From Hypericibacter adhaerens (lineage in GTDB: Bacteria; Pseudomonadota; Alphaproteobacteria; Dongiales; Dongiaceae), in NCBI RefSeq assembly GCF_008728835.1, contig NZ_CP042582.1, forward strand, positions 1,860,001 to 1,924,000: a stretch of 64,000 nucleotides of DNA, in the 5' to 3' direction. Shown one piece after another: positions 7,380 to 17,150 of this stretch; positions within the stretch are counted from its first letter, which is position 1; the number at the start of each line of letters is the position of its first letter. The position numbers and the translations under genes were made by a program. A model generated the notes under the pieces. That model worked only from the letters and a program-made list of their open reading frames with translations, was not told the origin of the DNA and made no database searches.

Positions 7380-7769
7380 ATGAATGCCGATTCCGGAAGG
7401 CTGGCGGCGCTGCGCCGCATCACCAACATCAACGAGGCGCCCTTCGTTCCCGACGACCGCTATGGCGCGGCGGCACCCGGCTTCACCTGGCTGCCGCTCG
7501 ATTACGATAAGAAGACGGGCGACGGTTTCTTCCTGCTGCGCTTCGCGCCCGGCACCCGCTCCCTGCCGCACGAGCATAGCCACGGCGAATCCTTCCTCAT
7601 CATGGAGGGCGAGCTCCGCGACAGCGACGGCGTCGTTTTCCGTGCCGGCGATTTCGTGCGCTACGAGCCCGGCAGCAAGCATTGGAGCGTGGCGCCCGAG
7701 GGATGCCTGATGGCGGTCTTCCTGCGCGGCTTTAACCGCCGGCTGAATCCGGGTGAAAGCGAAGCTTGA
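7380..7769 (+). CDS. cupin-domain protein (ChrR-like)
   Basis: The 129-residue single-domain cupin has the metal-binding motif 1 region His-Glu-His-Ser-His-Gly-Glu-Ser-Phe near residues 64-72 and a motif 2 His in Gly-Ser-Lys-His-Trp near residue 100. The fold resembles the anti-sigma ChrR cupin lobe and small cupins that act as sensors or dioxygenase-like enzymes. AGGAGAG lies about 10 nt before the ATG. It lies between the MFS gene and the glutamate-synthase-like gene on the same strand, 47 bp before the latter, so the three may be cotranscribed. Confidence 0.8.
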   Translation: MNADSGRLAALRRITNINEAPFVPDDRYGAAAPGFTWLPLDYDKKTGDGFFLLRFAPGTRSLPHEHSHGESFLIMEGELRDSDGVVFRAGDFVRYEPGSKHWSVAPEGCLMAVFLRGFNRRLNPGESEA

Positions 7770-7816
7770 CGCCGGAAGGCTTCAGCGCATATCGGCGTCA
7801 TCGAGGGAATCCCGAC

Positions 7817-9481
7817 ATGAGTCTCGGAACGACGGCGGATTTCCGGGCCGCCGCCCGGCGGTTCAGCCTGTTCACCATCGTGCTGCTGCTGGCTTTGCTG
7901 AGCCTCCTCCTGGGCGTCGAGCTCGCCAAGGGCTGGCTCTGGCCGCTCGTCCTGCTGCTGCCGCTCCTGGCGCTGGGCGTCTGGGACCTGGTCCAGCCCG
8001 CTCATTCGCTCATGCGGAACTATCCGCTGATAGCGCATTTCCGCTGGCTGTTCGAGGAGCTGCGGCCCTACTTGCGCCAATACATCGTCGAGGACGATCA
8101 CTCGGGCAAGCCCTACAGCCACGACGAGCGCGCCCTCATCTATGCGCGCGCCAAGGGCCAGGAGGACCGCCAGCCCTTCGGCACCGAGCTCGACGCCTAT
8201 CACGGGGCCTTCGAATGGATGACCCATTCGATCGCGCCCAAGCCCGTGGTGACCGAGCCCTTCCGGATCAAGGTCGGCGGTGCCGACTGCAAGAAGCACT
8301 ACGAGGCCGCGATCCTCAACATCTCGGCCATGAGCTTCGGCTCGCTGGGGCCCAATGCGATCGAGGCGCTCAATTGGGGGGCCAAGCTCGGCGGCTTCTA
8401 TCACGACACGGGCGAGGGCGGCATCAGCCGCTACCACCGGATCCATGGCGGCGACATCGTCTATGAGCTGGGCACGGGCTATTTCGGTGCGCGCAACCCG
8501 AACGGCAGCTTCAGCCCGGAGCGCTTCGCCGAGCAGGCGCGGAACGACCAGATCCGCATGGTCGAGATCAAGCTCAGCCAGGGGGCCAAGCCCGGCCATG
8601 GCGGCATCCTGCCCGGCGCCAAGGTCTCGCCCGAGATTTCCGAGGCGCGCGGCGTCGCAGCGGGCGTCGACTGCATCTCGCCCAGCCGGCACACGGCCTT
8701 CTCGACCCCGGCGGAGATGATGGAGTTCATCGCCACCTTGCGCGAGCTCTCGGGCGGCAAGCCGGTCGGTTTCAAGCTCTGTGTCGGCCATCCGACCGAG
8801 GTCTTCGCCCTGGTCAAGGCGATGCTCAAGACCGGCATCAAGCCGGACTTCATCGTGGTCGACGGCAAGGAAGGCGGCACGGGGGCGGCACCGGCCGAGT
8901 TCTCGGACCATCTCGGCATGCCGCTGCGTGAAGGCTTGATCCTGATGCGCAACGCGCTGGTCGGCGCCAATCTGCGCGGCGAGATCCGGCTCGCGGCCAG
9001 CGGCAAGATCGTCAGCGGCTTCTCCATGGCGGCCAATCTCGCCATCGGCGCCGACTGGTGCAACGCGGCGCGCGCCTTCATGTTCTCGCTGGGCTGCGTG
9101 CAGTCGATGCGCTGCCACACCAACCGCTGCCCGACCGGTGTCACCACCAACGATCCCGTGCTGCAGCGCGGCCTCGTGGTGGCCCTGAAGGCGCAGCGCG
9201 TCGCGAGCTTCCAGCGCCACACCGTCGAGGCGCTGGCCGAGCTGGTCGCGGCCGCCGGCGTGACACACCCACAGGACCTGATGCCGCGCCATATCTGGCA
9301 CCGCCTCAACCCGATTGAGGTCCGCACCCTCGACCGCATCTATAATTTCCTCGAACCGGGCGTGCTGCTCGCGGCGCCCGATATGACGCCTTATGCCGAG
9401 GAATGGCGCGCGGCCGACCCGGACTCCTTCGAGCCGCGGATGGAGGTGGGGCCGCAGCGGGAAGCGACGGGCGCGGCTTAG
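7817..9481 (+). CDS. FMN-binding glutamate-synthase-like protein, membrane anchored
   Basis: The 554-residue protein has two hydrophobic segments near the N-terminus (about residues 18-35 and 40-58) followed by a domain like the FMN-binding central part of glutamate synthase. It has Ser-Phe-Gly-Ser-Leu-Gly, Gly-Glu-Gly-Gly-Ile-Ser, Lys-Pro-Gly-His-Gly-Gly and Asp-Gly-Lys-Glu-Gly-Gly-Thr-Gly-Ala. A C-x5-C-x4-C cluster (Cys-Val-Gln-Ser-Met-Arg-Cys-His-Thr-Asn-Arg-Cys) matches the 3Fe-4S ligands of that family. The amidotransferase domain of true GltB is absent, so ammonia or another donor, or an electron-transfer role, must apply. GAGGG lies 9 nt before the chosen ATG; an upstream TTG at 7766 overlaps the cupin stop and is less convincing. 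Confidence 0.82.
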   Translation: MSLGTTADFRAAARRFSLFTIVLLLALLSLLLGVELAKGWLWPLVLLLPLLALGVWDLVQPAHSLMRNYPLIAHFRWLFEELRPYLRQYIVEDDHSGKPYSHDERALIYARAKGQEDRQPFGTELDAYHGAFEWMTHSIAPKPVVTEPFRIKVGGADCKKHYEAAILNISAMSFGSLGPNAIEALNWGAKLGGFYHDTGEGGISRYHRIHGGDIVYELGTGYFGARNPNGSFSPERFAEQARNDQIRMVEIKLSQGAKPGHGGILPGAKVSPEISEARGVAAGVDCISPSRHTAFSTPAEMMEFIATLRELSGGKPVGFKLCVGHPTEVFALVKAMLKTGIKPDFIVVDGKEGGTGAAPAEFSDHLGMPLREGLILMRNALVGANLRGEIRLAASGKIVSGFSMAANLAIGADWCNAARAFMFSLGCVQSMRCHTNRCPTGVTTNDPVLQRGLVVALKAQRVASFQRHTVEALAELVAAAGVTHPQDLMPRHIWHRLNPIEVRTLDRIYNFLEPGVLLAAPDMTPYAEEWRAADPDSFEPRMEVGPQREATGAA

Positions 9482-9727
9482 TCCTGTAACGCTCATCCGT
9501 CGCCATGCAATGCAACCGCGCGGCGCGACGGCGTTTCGGGAGTTACGGTAGTCGTCAAAGCGATAGCCAAGGTCATGCCGATCGGCGACTGCAGAAGAAG
9601 TTTCGGGCATGCCGTTTCCGCCAAGGCCCAGGCTCCGTCGCGCATGCCGCTGGTGTTGGACATCCGTAGAGCGGCGGGACGATGAAGCGGCCAAGGACGC
9701 CAAGAGAAACAGGATGACCCACGCGGA

Positions 9728-10882
9728 ATGAACACGCATATCACCGTCCGGTCCGTCGAGACCGGGAAGGATCGCAAGGCCTTTGTCGAGCTGGCATTCC
9801 GCCTGAACGCGGGCGATCGCAACTGGGTGCCGCCGCTGAAGCAGGAGGTTTACGGCCTCATCACGCCTGGCAAGAACCCGTGGTTCGGCCATGCGGAGGC
9901 GCAGCTCTTCGTTGCCGAGCGCGACGGCCGCGTGGTCGGCCGGATTTCCGCGCATATCGACCATCTGGCGCTCGTCCAGCCCGCCGCGCAGGGGATGGGT
10001 CCGGGCACCGGCAATTGGGGCATGATGGAAGCGGAGGACGAGACGATCTTCCAGGCGCTCATCGCGCATGCCGAGGATTGGCTGCGGGCCAAGGGCATGC
10101 TGCGCTCGCTCGGCCCTTTCGGCCTTTCGGTGTGGGACGAGCCCGGCCTGCTGGTCAGCGGCTTTGAACATCCGCCGACGGTGATGATGGGGCATAACAG
10201 CTCCGCCTATCGCGGTTGGGTGGAAGCGGCGGGCTATGCGCCCGCCAAATCGCTCTACACCTATGAGCTCGATATCACGCAGGAGTTCCCGCCGCTCGTC
10301 CAGCGCATCATCCAGTCGGGCCAGCGCAACGGCCGCATCGTTATCCGCAAAGTCGACAAGAGGCGCTTCAACGAGGAAGCCGCGCTGATTTTGGGCATAT
10401 TGAACGATGCCTGGTCGGACAACTGGGGCTTTGTGCCGCTGACGGACGCCGAGATCGCCTATGCCGGCAGGAAGCTCAAGCCGATCGTCTTCGAAGACCT
10501 GATCCGCATCGCCGAGGTCGAGGGCGAACCCGTCGCCTTCATGATCACGCTGCCCGATCTCAACGAAGCGCAGAAGACCCTGAACGGCTCGCTCTTTCCC
10601 TTCGGCTGGGCGAAGTTGCTCTGGTGGCTGCGCGCGCCCAAGGTGAAGACGACGCGGGTGCCGCTCATGGGCGTCGTCAAGCGGCTCCAGGCCTCGCGCC
10701 TCGCGAGCCAGATCGCCTTCATGATGATCGAGCAGACCCGTCGCGCCGCGGTCGCCGACTATGGCGCTTCGCGTGGCGAGATCGGCTGGATCCTCGAGGA
10801 CAACCAGGGCATGCGCGCGATCGCCGAGACGATCGAGAGCAGGATCAATCGTGAATATGTGATCTACGAAAAGGCGCTGTAA
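9728..10882 (+). CDS. GNAT-like acyltransferase family protein
   Basis: The 384-residue protein resembles a conserved alphaproteobacterial group with a GNAT-type fold. The N-terminal part has Phe-Val-Glu-Leu-Ala-Phe-Arg-Leu, Val-Ala-Glu-Arg-Asp-Gly-Arg-Val-Val-Gly-Arg-Ile-Ser, and a second half with Ala-Phe-Met-Ile-Thr-Leu-Pro-Asp. Some members sit in sphingolipid gene sets and are variably annotated; the reaction is not known. The gene stands alone, 246 bp after the preceding gene. It seems slightly less GC-rich in third positions than its neighbours, which may hint at separate origin, but I did not calculate this. Confidence 0.6.
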   Translation: MNTHITVRSVETGKDRKAFVELAFRLNAGDRNWVPPLKQEVYGLITPGKNPWFGHAEAQLFVAERDGRVVGRISAHIDHLALVQPAAQGMGPGTGNWGMMEAEDETIFQALIAHAEDWLRAKGMLRSLGPFGLSVWDEPGLLVSGFEHPPTVMMGHNSSAYRGWVEAAGYAPAKSLYTYELDITQEFPPLVQRIIQSGQRNGRIVIRKVDKRRFNEEAALILGILNDAWSDNWGFVPLTDAEIAYAGRKLKPIVFEDLIRIAEVEGEPVAFMITLPDLNEAQKTLNGSLFPFGWAKLLWWLRAPKVKTTRVPLMGVVKRLQASRLASQIAFMMIEQTRRAAVADYGASRGEIGWILEDNQGMRAIAETIESRINREYVIYEKAL

Positions 10883-10984
10883 GGGCGCAGCCAAGATGAC
10901 TTGCTGATCCACCGCTTCCCCGAGATTGCGCCCGTGGGCATGCGACGGCGGTGGATTGGGCGCGCAGCGCCGGATCGCCCGACG

Positions 10985-11308
10985 TCATCCGCGAACGACG
11001 ACCTCGTCCACCAGGCCCCAGCTGGTGCGGGCCATGTCCATGCAGTTGGGATTGTCCCCCGCCGCGCGCCGGCCCTCGGGCGAGGCCCAGGCCGCGTCGT
11101 AGGCGGCGCGGTCGGCGAACCAGAACTCGATCACCGCGTCCCAGGGCGGATCGCCCTCGATTTCGTCCGGCTCGACGAAATTCTGCACATAGCGGGTGAC
11201 ATGCGGGATGGCGGTCGCCAAGGGGCCATGCACCTCGCGGAAGTAGCGGCGGAACCGCTCGCGCGACCAACCCTCGCGCCGATGGCAGACCACGACGAGC
11301 TTGAGCAT
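10985..11308 (-). CDS. EthD-domain protein
   Basis: The 107-residue protein has the EthD/dimeric alpha-beta barrel pattern: Leu-Lys-Leu-Val-Val-Val-Cys-His-Arg-Arg, Phe-Arg-Arg-Tyr-Phe-Arg-Glu-Val-His-Gly-Pro-Leu-Ala, and a closing Trp-Ala-Ser-Pro-Glu-Gly segment. The His-Gly-Pro motif is the hallmark. Such proteins act as small isomerases, decarboxylases or accessory proteins in aromatic and ether degradation. It lies 31 bp downstream of hutU on the same strand and may be cotranscribed with it. Confidence 0.82.
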   Translation of the reverse strand: MLKLVVVCHRREGWSRERFRRYFREVHGPLATAIPHVTRYVQNFVEPDEIEGDPPWDAVIEFWFADRAAYDAAWASPEGRRAAGDNPNCMDMARTSWGLVDEVVVRG

Positions 11309-11339
11309 CCGTTTCCTCCCCGCCGGCAGACATGCCGGC

Positions 11340-13043
<1,704 letters not shown>

Positions 13044-13130
13044 GTCGGTTTCTCGCGTGAGGCGGCCCGAGGCGGTCCGCCGTGATGGATGTCGATACCG
13101 GCCGCAGGGCCCGGCCGGGGATGCCGCCGA

Positions 13131-14111
13131 TCAGTCGCTGAGGAGGCGGACCACGATGGTGTTGGTGCCGGTGACGATGATCGCGGACCCTCTCTTATAG
13201 CGCTCGCCGAAGAAGGGCGAGGGATCGATGGAGCGGGGCGGGCGCGCCTGTATCGCGGCCTTCACGTCGGCCGGGAACCAATGCTGGATCTCGATTGCCG
13301 CATCCGCGGCCTGGGGCTTGTCCTGGGCCGCGGCCACGAGCGCCGCCATGTCCTCGTAGGAGAACTGCATCACCGCGATGATCTGCCAATGCGTCGCCTC
13401 GTTGACGCTGGCGCCCGCCTCGTCATGCGGCATCATCTGCCAGGTGGTCGAGACCGGCTTGCGCGGCAGCGTGATGCTCTCGCCGAGGAAGTCGGTGTTA
13501 TGGCGGATCATCGCGCCCAGGTCCCGGCCCGGGATATGGACCCAGTCGGTGCCGAAGAGAACCGTGGCGATGACGACGATCGCGGTGACGCAGACCGCGA
13601 CGATGATCTTCTGGTGACGCGCGAGCTGCCCGAACTTGGGCATCCGCTTCACGGGCGTGAAGGGATCGGCATAGGCCGTCTGCACCTGGCGCGGGCCCTG
13701 CTTCTGGCCGCCGCCCGGTCTCGACCCGGCACCCTGGCCTTGTCCGCCCGGGCCGGCGGGTCGTTGCTGTCCCGCGCCCGGCGGCCTTGCCCGGGCGGCG
13801 GAAGCGGCGGTCGGGATCAGTCCCGGCGGCCCTTGCCGCGCATCCGCGGCTGCGTTCTGGCGCGCCAGCATGGCCGCGGCCAGAAGCTGCTTCTTCTGGG
13901 CCGGGGTCATGGCGCGGATCTTCGCCTTCTGCTCCGGCGTGAGATTGCGGACCCAGGCCTTCTCTTCCTCGGTCAGCTCGCGGCCGATGCCGCCGCCCGG
14001 CTTGCCGCCGCCCGCGGCCCCGGGACCGTTCGGCTTGGCGCGCGGCCCCTCGGGCGTCGCGCCACCGGACGCGGCCTCGCCATTGGGGCGCTCGGTCTTG
14101 TTTTCGTCTGC
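13131..14111 (-). CDS. single-span membrane protein with Pro/Gly-rich N-terminus, unknown function
   Basis: The 326-residue protein starts at the ATG at 14111, with GAGG eight bases upstream. An earlier in-frame start at 14165 adds only 18 poorly conserved residues. Residues 1-130 are rich in Gly, Pro and Ala and contain two tandem Leu/Met-Thr-Pro-x-Gln-Lys helix units (Leu-Thr-Pro-Glu-Gln-Lys-Ala-Lys-Ile then Met-Thr-Pro-Ala-Gln-Lys-Lys). A hydrophobic segment (Ile-Ile-Val-Ala-Val-Cys-Val-Thr-Ala-Ile-Val-Val) near 165-185 would span the inner membrane. The remaining C-terminal part is unassigned. It lies 87 bp downstream of... hutU's start, in tandem with it, so it could be cotranscribed into hutU. 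Confidence 0.6.
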   Translation of the reverse strand, partial: ADENKTERPNGEAASGGATPEGPRAKPNGPGAAGGGKPGGGIGRELTEEEKAWVRNLTPEQKAKIRAMTPAQKKQLLAAAMLARQNAAADARQGPPGLIPTAASAARARPPGAGQQRPAGPGGQGQGAGSRPGGGQKQGPRQVQTAYADPFTPVKRMPKFGQLARHQKIIVAVCVTAIVVIATVLFGTDWVHIPGRDLGAMIRHNTDFLGESITLPRKPVSTTWQMMPHDEAGASVNEATHWQIIAVMQFSYEDMAALVAAAQDKPQAADAAIEIQHWFPADVKAAIQARPPRSIDPSPFFGERYKRGSAIIVTGTNTIVVRLLSD

Positions 14112-14313
14112 CATGTCAGGGGCCTCGTGCTGGCCGATGATCGCAGATGCGATGCGGGCTGCCAATCGCCGAGGCGGCTATCGCCTGCCGGCGGAGGATC
14201 AGGGTTAATAACGGGCATGCCCCCGCGGCTCTTCACAAGAGCGGCGCCGGGGGGCAGAGTCGGGCGTCGCCCCCTGCGTCCCCGGACGAGATTTCAAGGA
14301 ATTCAGGATTGCC

Positions 14314-15123
14314 ATGGAGCCCTTCCGATTCGAGCCCGGGCCGGCGCCGCTGTTGATCAGCATGCCCCATGTGGGGACGCATCTGCCTGATGTCCTGGCG
14401 CGGCGGATGACCGATGTCGCGCGCACGGTGCCGGACACGGATTGGCATGTGGATCGGCTCTACGATTTCGCCGCGGCGCTCGGCGCCAACCGGCTGATCG
14501 CCACCCATTCGCGCTATGTCATCGACCTGAACCGGCCGCCGGACGGGACCGTGCTTTATCCCGGCGCCAGCAACACCGAGCTCTGCCCGACCACGAGCTT
14601 CGACGACGAGCCGCTCTGGCAGCCCGACCAGGCGCCGGGCGCGGAGGAAATCCGCCAGCGCGTCGAGAGCTTCTGGCGGCCTTATCACAAGCAGCTCGCG
14701 GACGCCCTGGCCGCAATCAAATCCCGCTTCGGCATGGCGCTTCTCTTCGATGCCCATTCGATCCGCTCCGAGGTGCCGCGCTTCTTCGCCGGCCGGCTGC
14801 CGGACATCAATCTGGGCACGGCCGACGGCAAGAGCGCGCCGTCCGAGCTGGCGGCCCGCCTGATCGAGGCCGCGGGCGAGGCCGACGGCTATAGCAGCGT
14901 GCTGAATGGTCGTTTCAAGGGCGGCTACATCACCCGCCTCTACGGCAAGCCCGCCGAGGGCATCGCCGCGGTGCAGCTCGAGCTGTCGCAGATCACCTAT
15001 ATGGACGAGGCGCCGCCCTTCGGCTTCCGCGAGGACCGCGCCAAGGCTGTCCGCCCGCATCTGCGCCGGATCCTCGAGACGATGCTGGAATGGGCGAAGG
15101 AAACGAAGGGCGTGAGCTGGTAG
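14314..15123 (+). CDS. hutG: N-formylglutamate amidohydrolase
   Basis: The 269-residue protein hydrolyses N-formylglutamate to glutamate and formate. It has the family segments Ile-Ser-Met-Pro-His-Val-Gly-Thr-His, Thr-Asp-Trp-His-Val-Asp-Arg-Leu-Tyr, Ile-Asp-Leu-Asn-Arg-Pro-Pro-Asp and Phe-Asp-Ala-His-Ser-Ile-Arg-Ser-Glu, which carry the metal ligands. With HutF in the same window it completes the five-step histidine route that uses formimidoylglutamate deiminase. It is divergent from the membrane protein gene at 14111, and 46 bp upstream of a thioredoxin-like gene on the same strand. Confidence 0.93.
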   Translation: MEPFRFEPGPAPLLISMPHVGTHLPDVLARRMTDVARTVPDTDWHVDRLYDFAAALGANRLIATHSRYVIDLNRPPDGTVLYPGASNTELCPTTSFDDEPLWQPDQAPGAEEIRQRVESFWRPYHKQLADALAAIKSRFGMALLFDAHSIRSEVPRFFAGRLPDINLGTADGKSAPSELAARLIEAAGEADGYSSVLNGRFKGGYITRLYGKPAEGIAAVQLELSQITYMDEAPPFGFREDRAKAVRPHLRRILETMLEWAKETKGVSW

Positions 15124-15169
15124 CGGGCAGCCGCCCGGTTCCGGCCGCTCTTTGCGAAAGGAGGCGTCG

Positions 15170-15724
15170 ATGGCTTATGCGTCGGGCGGCCAGCATGAAC
15201 TCGGTTGGCACGCGGCCGGGTTCGAGCTCGAAGGCGTCGACGGCCGCCCGCACAAGCTCGCCGAGCTCAAGGGCGAGAAGGGCACGCTCGTCATGTTCAT
15301 CTGCAACCACTGCCCTTACGTCAAAGGCGTGATCGACGGGGTGGTCGAGGATTGCAAGGCGCTGGCAGCCGAGGGCGTGAACGCGGTCGCGATCATGTCC
15401 AACGACACCGATGCCTATCCCGCGGATTCCTTCGACAAGATGAAGGAATTCGCGCGGGCCCATGGATTCGGCTTTTCCTACCTGATCGACCGGACCCAGG
15501 CCGTGGCGCGGGCCTATGGCGCTGTCTGCACGCCGGACATCTACGGCTTCGATGCGGGGCTCGCCCTGCGCTATCGGGGCCGCGTGCAGGAGATGCGCGG
15601 CAGCTCGCCGGTGAAGGGCGCGAAGCGCGAGATGCTGGAGGCCATGCGCCTGATCGCTCGTACCGGTAAGGGGCCGGCGGAGCAGGTGCCGGCGATCGGC
15701 TGCTCGATCAAATGGCGGTCTTGA
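15170..15724 (+). CDS. thioredoxin-fold redoxin family protein
   Basis: The 184-residue protein has a redoxin fold with an Ile-Cys-Asn-His-Cys-Pro-Tyr-Val-Lys motif near residue 45, the signature of a widespread group of AhpC/TSA-like proteins. The two cysteines could act as a redox pair; another Cys lies in Ala-Val-Cys-Thr-Pro-Asp. AAGGAGG stands 6 nt before this ATG, which fixes the start even though the frame is open 18 bp upstream. It has no signal peptide and follows hutG closely. Its partner and substrate are unknown. Confidence 0.85.
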   Translation: MAYASGGQHELGWHAAGFELEGVDGRPHKLAELKGEKGTLVMFICNHCPYVKGVIDGVVEDCKALAAEGVNAVAIMSNDTDAYPADSFDKMKEFARAHGFGFSYLIDRTQAVARAYGAVCTPDIYGFDAGLALRYRGRVQEMRGSSPVKGAKREMLEAMRLIARTGKGPAEQVPAIGCSIKWRS

Positions 15725-15740
15725 GCGAACCCGGCCAAAA

Positions 15741-17009
15741 TTAGCCCGGATTGAGCGCCGGCACGGGCTCGGCCTGGGCGCGCGGCTCGGCCGCCGCCTT
15801 GGCATCCGACCGGCCCTGCCAGACCCGCAGATGGAGCGGGTTGAAGCCGATGCGGTAGCTCAGCTCGGCGGGCCGGTCGATGTTCCAGACCGCGAAGTCG
15901 GCGCGCTTGCCGGCCTGCAGCGTGCCGGTGCTGCCGCCGAGGCCGAGCGCCTTGGCCGCGTTGCGCGTGATCCCGGCCAAGGCCTCCTCCGGCGTCAGCC
16001 GGAACAAGGTGGTGCCCATATTGAGCATCAGCAGCAGCGAGGTGACGGGCGAGCTGCCGGGATTGCTGTCGGTCGCGATCGCGATCGGCACGCCGGCCTT
16101 GCGCAGCGCCTCGATCGGCGGGAGCTGCGTCTCGCGCAGGAAATAGAAGGCGCCCGGCAGCAGCACCGCGACGGTGCCGGTGTTGGCCATGGCCTGCACG
16201 CCATCCTCGCCCAGATATTCCAGATGATCGGCCGAGAGCGCGCCATAGCGTGTGCCGAGCACGGCGCCCTTCTGGTCGGAGAGCTGCTCGGCATGGATCT
16301 TGACCGGCAGGCCGAAGGAAGTGGCCGCGCGGAACAGCTTCTCGGTCTGGGCCGCGGTGAAGCCGATGCGCTCGCAGAAGGCGTCGACCGCATCGACCAG
16401 CCCCGCCGCATGGGCCGCCGGCAGCATCTTGCTCGCGACCGCGTCGATATATTCGTCCGGCCTTCCGTCATATTCAGGCGGGAGCGCGTGGGCGGCGAGG
16501 AAGGTGGTGCGCACGGTGACCGGGAAGCGCTCGCCCAGCGCGCGGGCGACCCGGAGCTGCTTGATCTCGGCGTCGCGCTCGAGCCCGTAGCCCGACTTGA
16601 TCTCGATGGTGGTGAGGCCTTCGGCCAGGAGCGGCTTCAGCCGCTCGGCGGCGCTCGTGAGCAGGGAGGCCTCGGTCGAGGCGCGGGTGGCGGTCACGGT
16701 CGAGCGGATCCCGCCGCCGGCCTTGGCGATCTCCTCATAGGTGGCGCCGTTGAGCCGCATCTCGAACTCATGCGCCCGGTTCCCGCCATAGACGAGATGA
16801 GTGTGGCAGTCGATCAGGCCGGGCGTGACCCAGCGTCCGTCGAGATCATGGATCTGGCGGGCGGTGCGCCGCGGCAGCTCGCCCATGGGCCCGACCCAGG
16901 CGATCCGCGAGGCCTCGACCGCGATGGCGCCGGGCTCGATGGTGCCGTACGGCACGCTGCCCTCGCGCATCGTCGCCAGGCGCCCATTGATCCAAAGAGA
17001 GTCCCACAT
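15741..17009 (-). CDS. hutI: imidazolonepropionase
   Basis: The 422-residue protein opens the ring of imidazolone propionate to form formimidoylglutamate. It belongs to the amidohydrolase superfamily: the Asp-Cys-His-Thr-His-Leu metal motif is near residue 79, the Gly-Gly-Asn-Arg-Ala-His-Glu-Phe-Glu loop follows, and the Ala-Thr-Asp-Ser-Asn-Pro-Gly metal-site Asp is near 320. The ATG at 17009 has GAGGAG five to seven bases upstream; an in-frame GTG at 17015 would fall on that site and is rejected. The gene is convergent with the thioredoxin-like gene, ending 16 bp away. Confidence 0.95.
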   Translation of the reverse strand: MWDSLWINGRLATMREGSVPYGTIEPGAIAVEASRIAWVGPMGELPRRTARQIHDLDGRWVTPGLIDCHTHLVYGGNRAHEFEMRLNGATYEEIAKAGGGIRSTVTATRASTEASLLTSAAERLKPLLAEGLTTIEIKSGYGLERDAEIKQLRVARALGERFPVTVRTTFLAAHALPPEYDGRPDEYIDAVASKMLPAAHAAGLVDAVDAFCERIGFTAAQTEKLFRAATSFGLPVKIHAEQLSDQKGAVLGTRYGALSADHLEYLGEDGVQAMANTGTVAVLLPGAFYFLRETQLPPIEALRKAGVPIAIATDSNPGSSPVTSLLLMLNMGTTLFRLTPEEALAGITRNAAKALGLGGSTGTLQAGKRADFAVWNIDRPAELSYRIGFNPLHLRVWQGRSDAKAAAEPRAQAEPVPALNPG

Positions 17010-17150
17010 GGTCACTCCTCTCCCGTCGCTCTCCCGATCCGAGGCGGCGTGGTCTGGGCGCCGGCCTTGAGGGCTCGATTATAATGGCGGGCGCCCGACG
17101 ATGGGCGTCATTTTTGTTTGAGATGAGCGCGTTGGTCGGGGATTCAAGCG

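Noticed and set aside
5745-7682. Long minus-strand frame opposite the MFS and cupin genes
   Set aside because: The translation is a Gln/Arg/Gly-rich string with no motif and it crosses the operator and promoter region.
7661-10912. Very long open frame on the minus strand across the flavoprotein and GNAT genes
   Set aside because: It is antisense to two well-supported genes, has low-complexity Arg/Ala/His-rich translation and no recognisable domain. It is a product of GC-rich codon bias.
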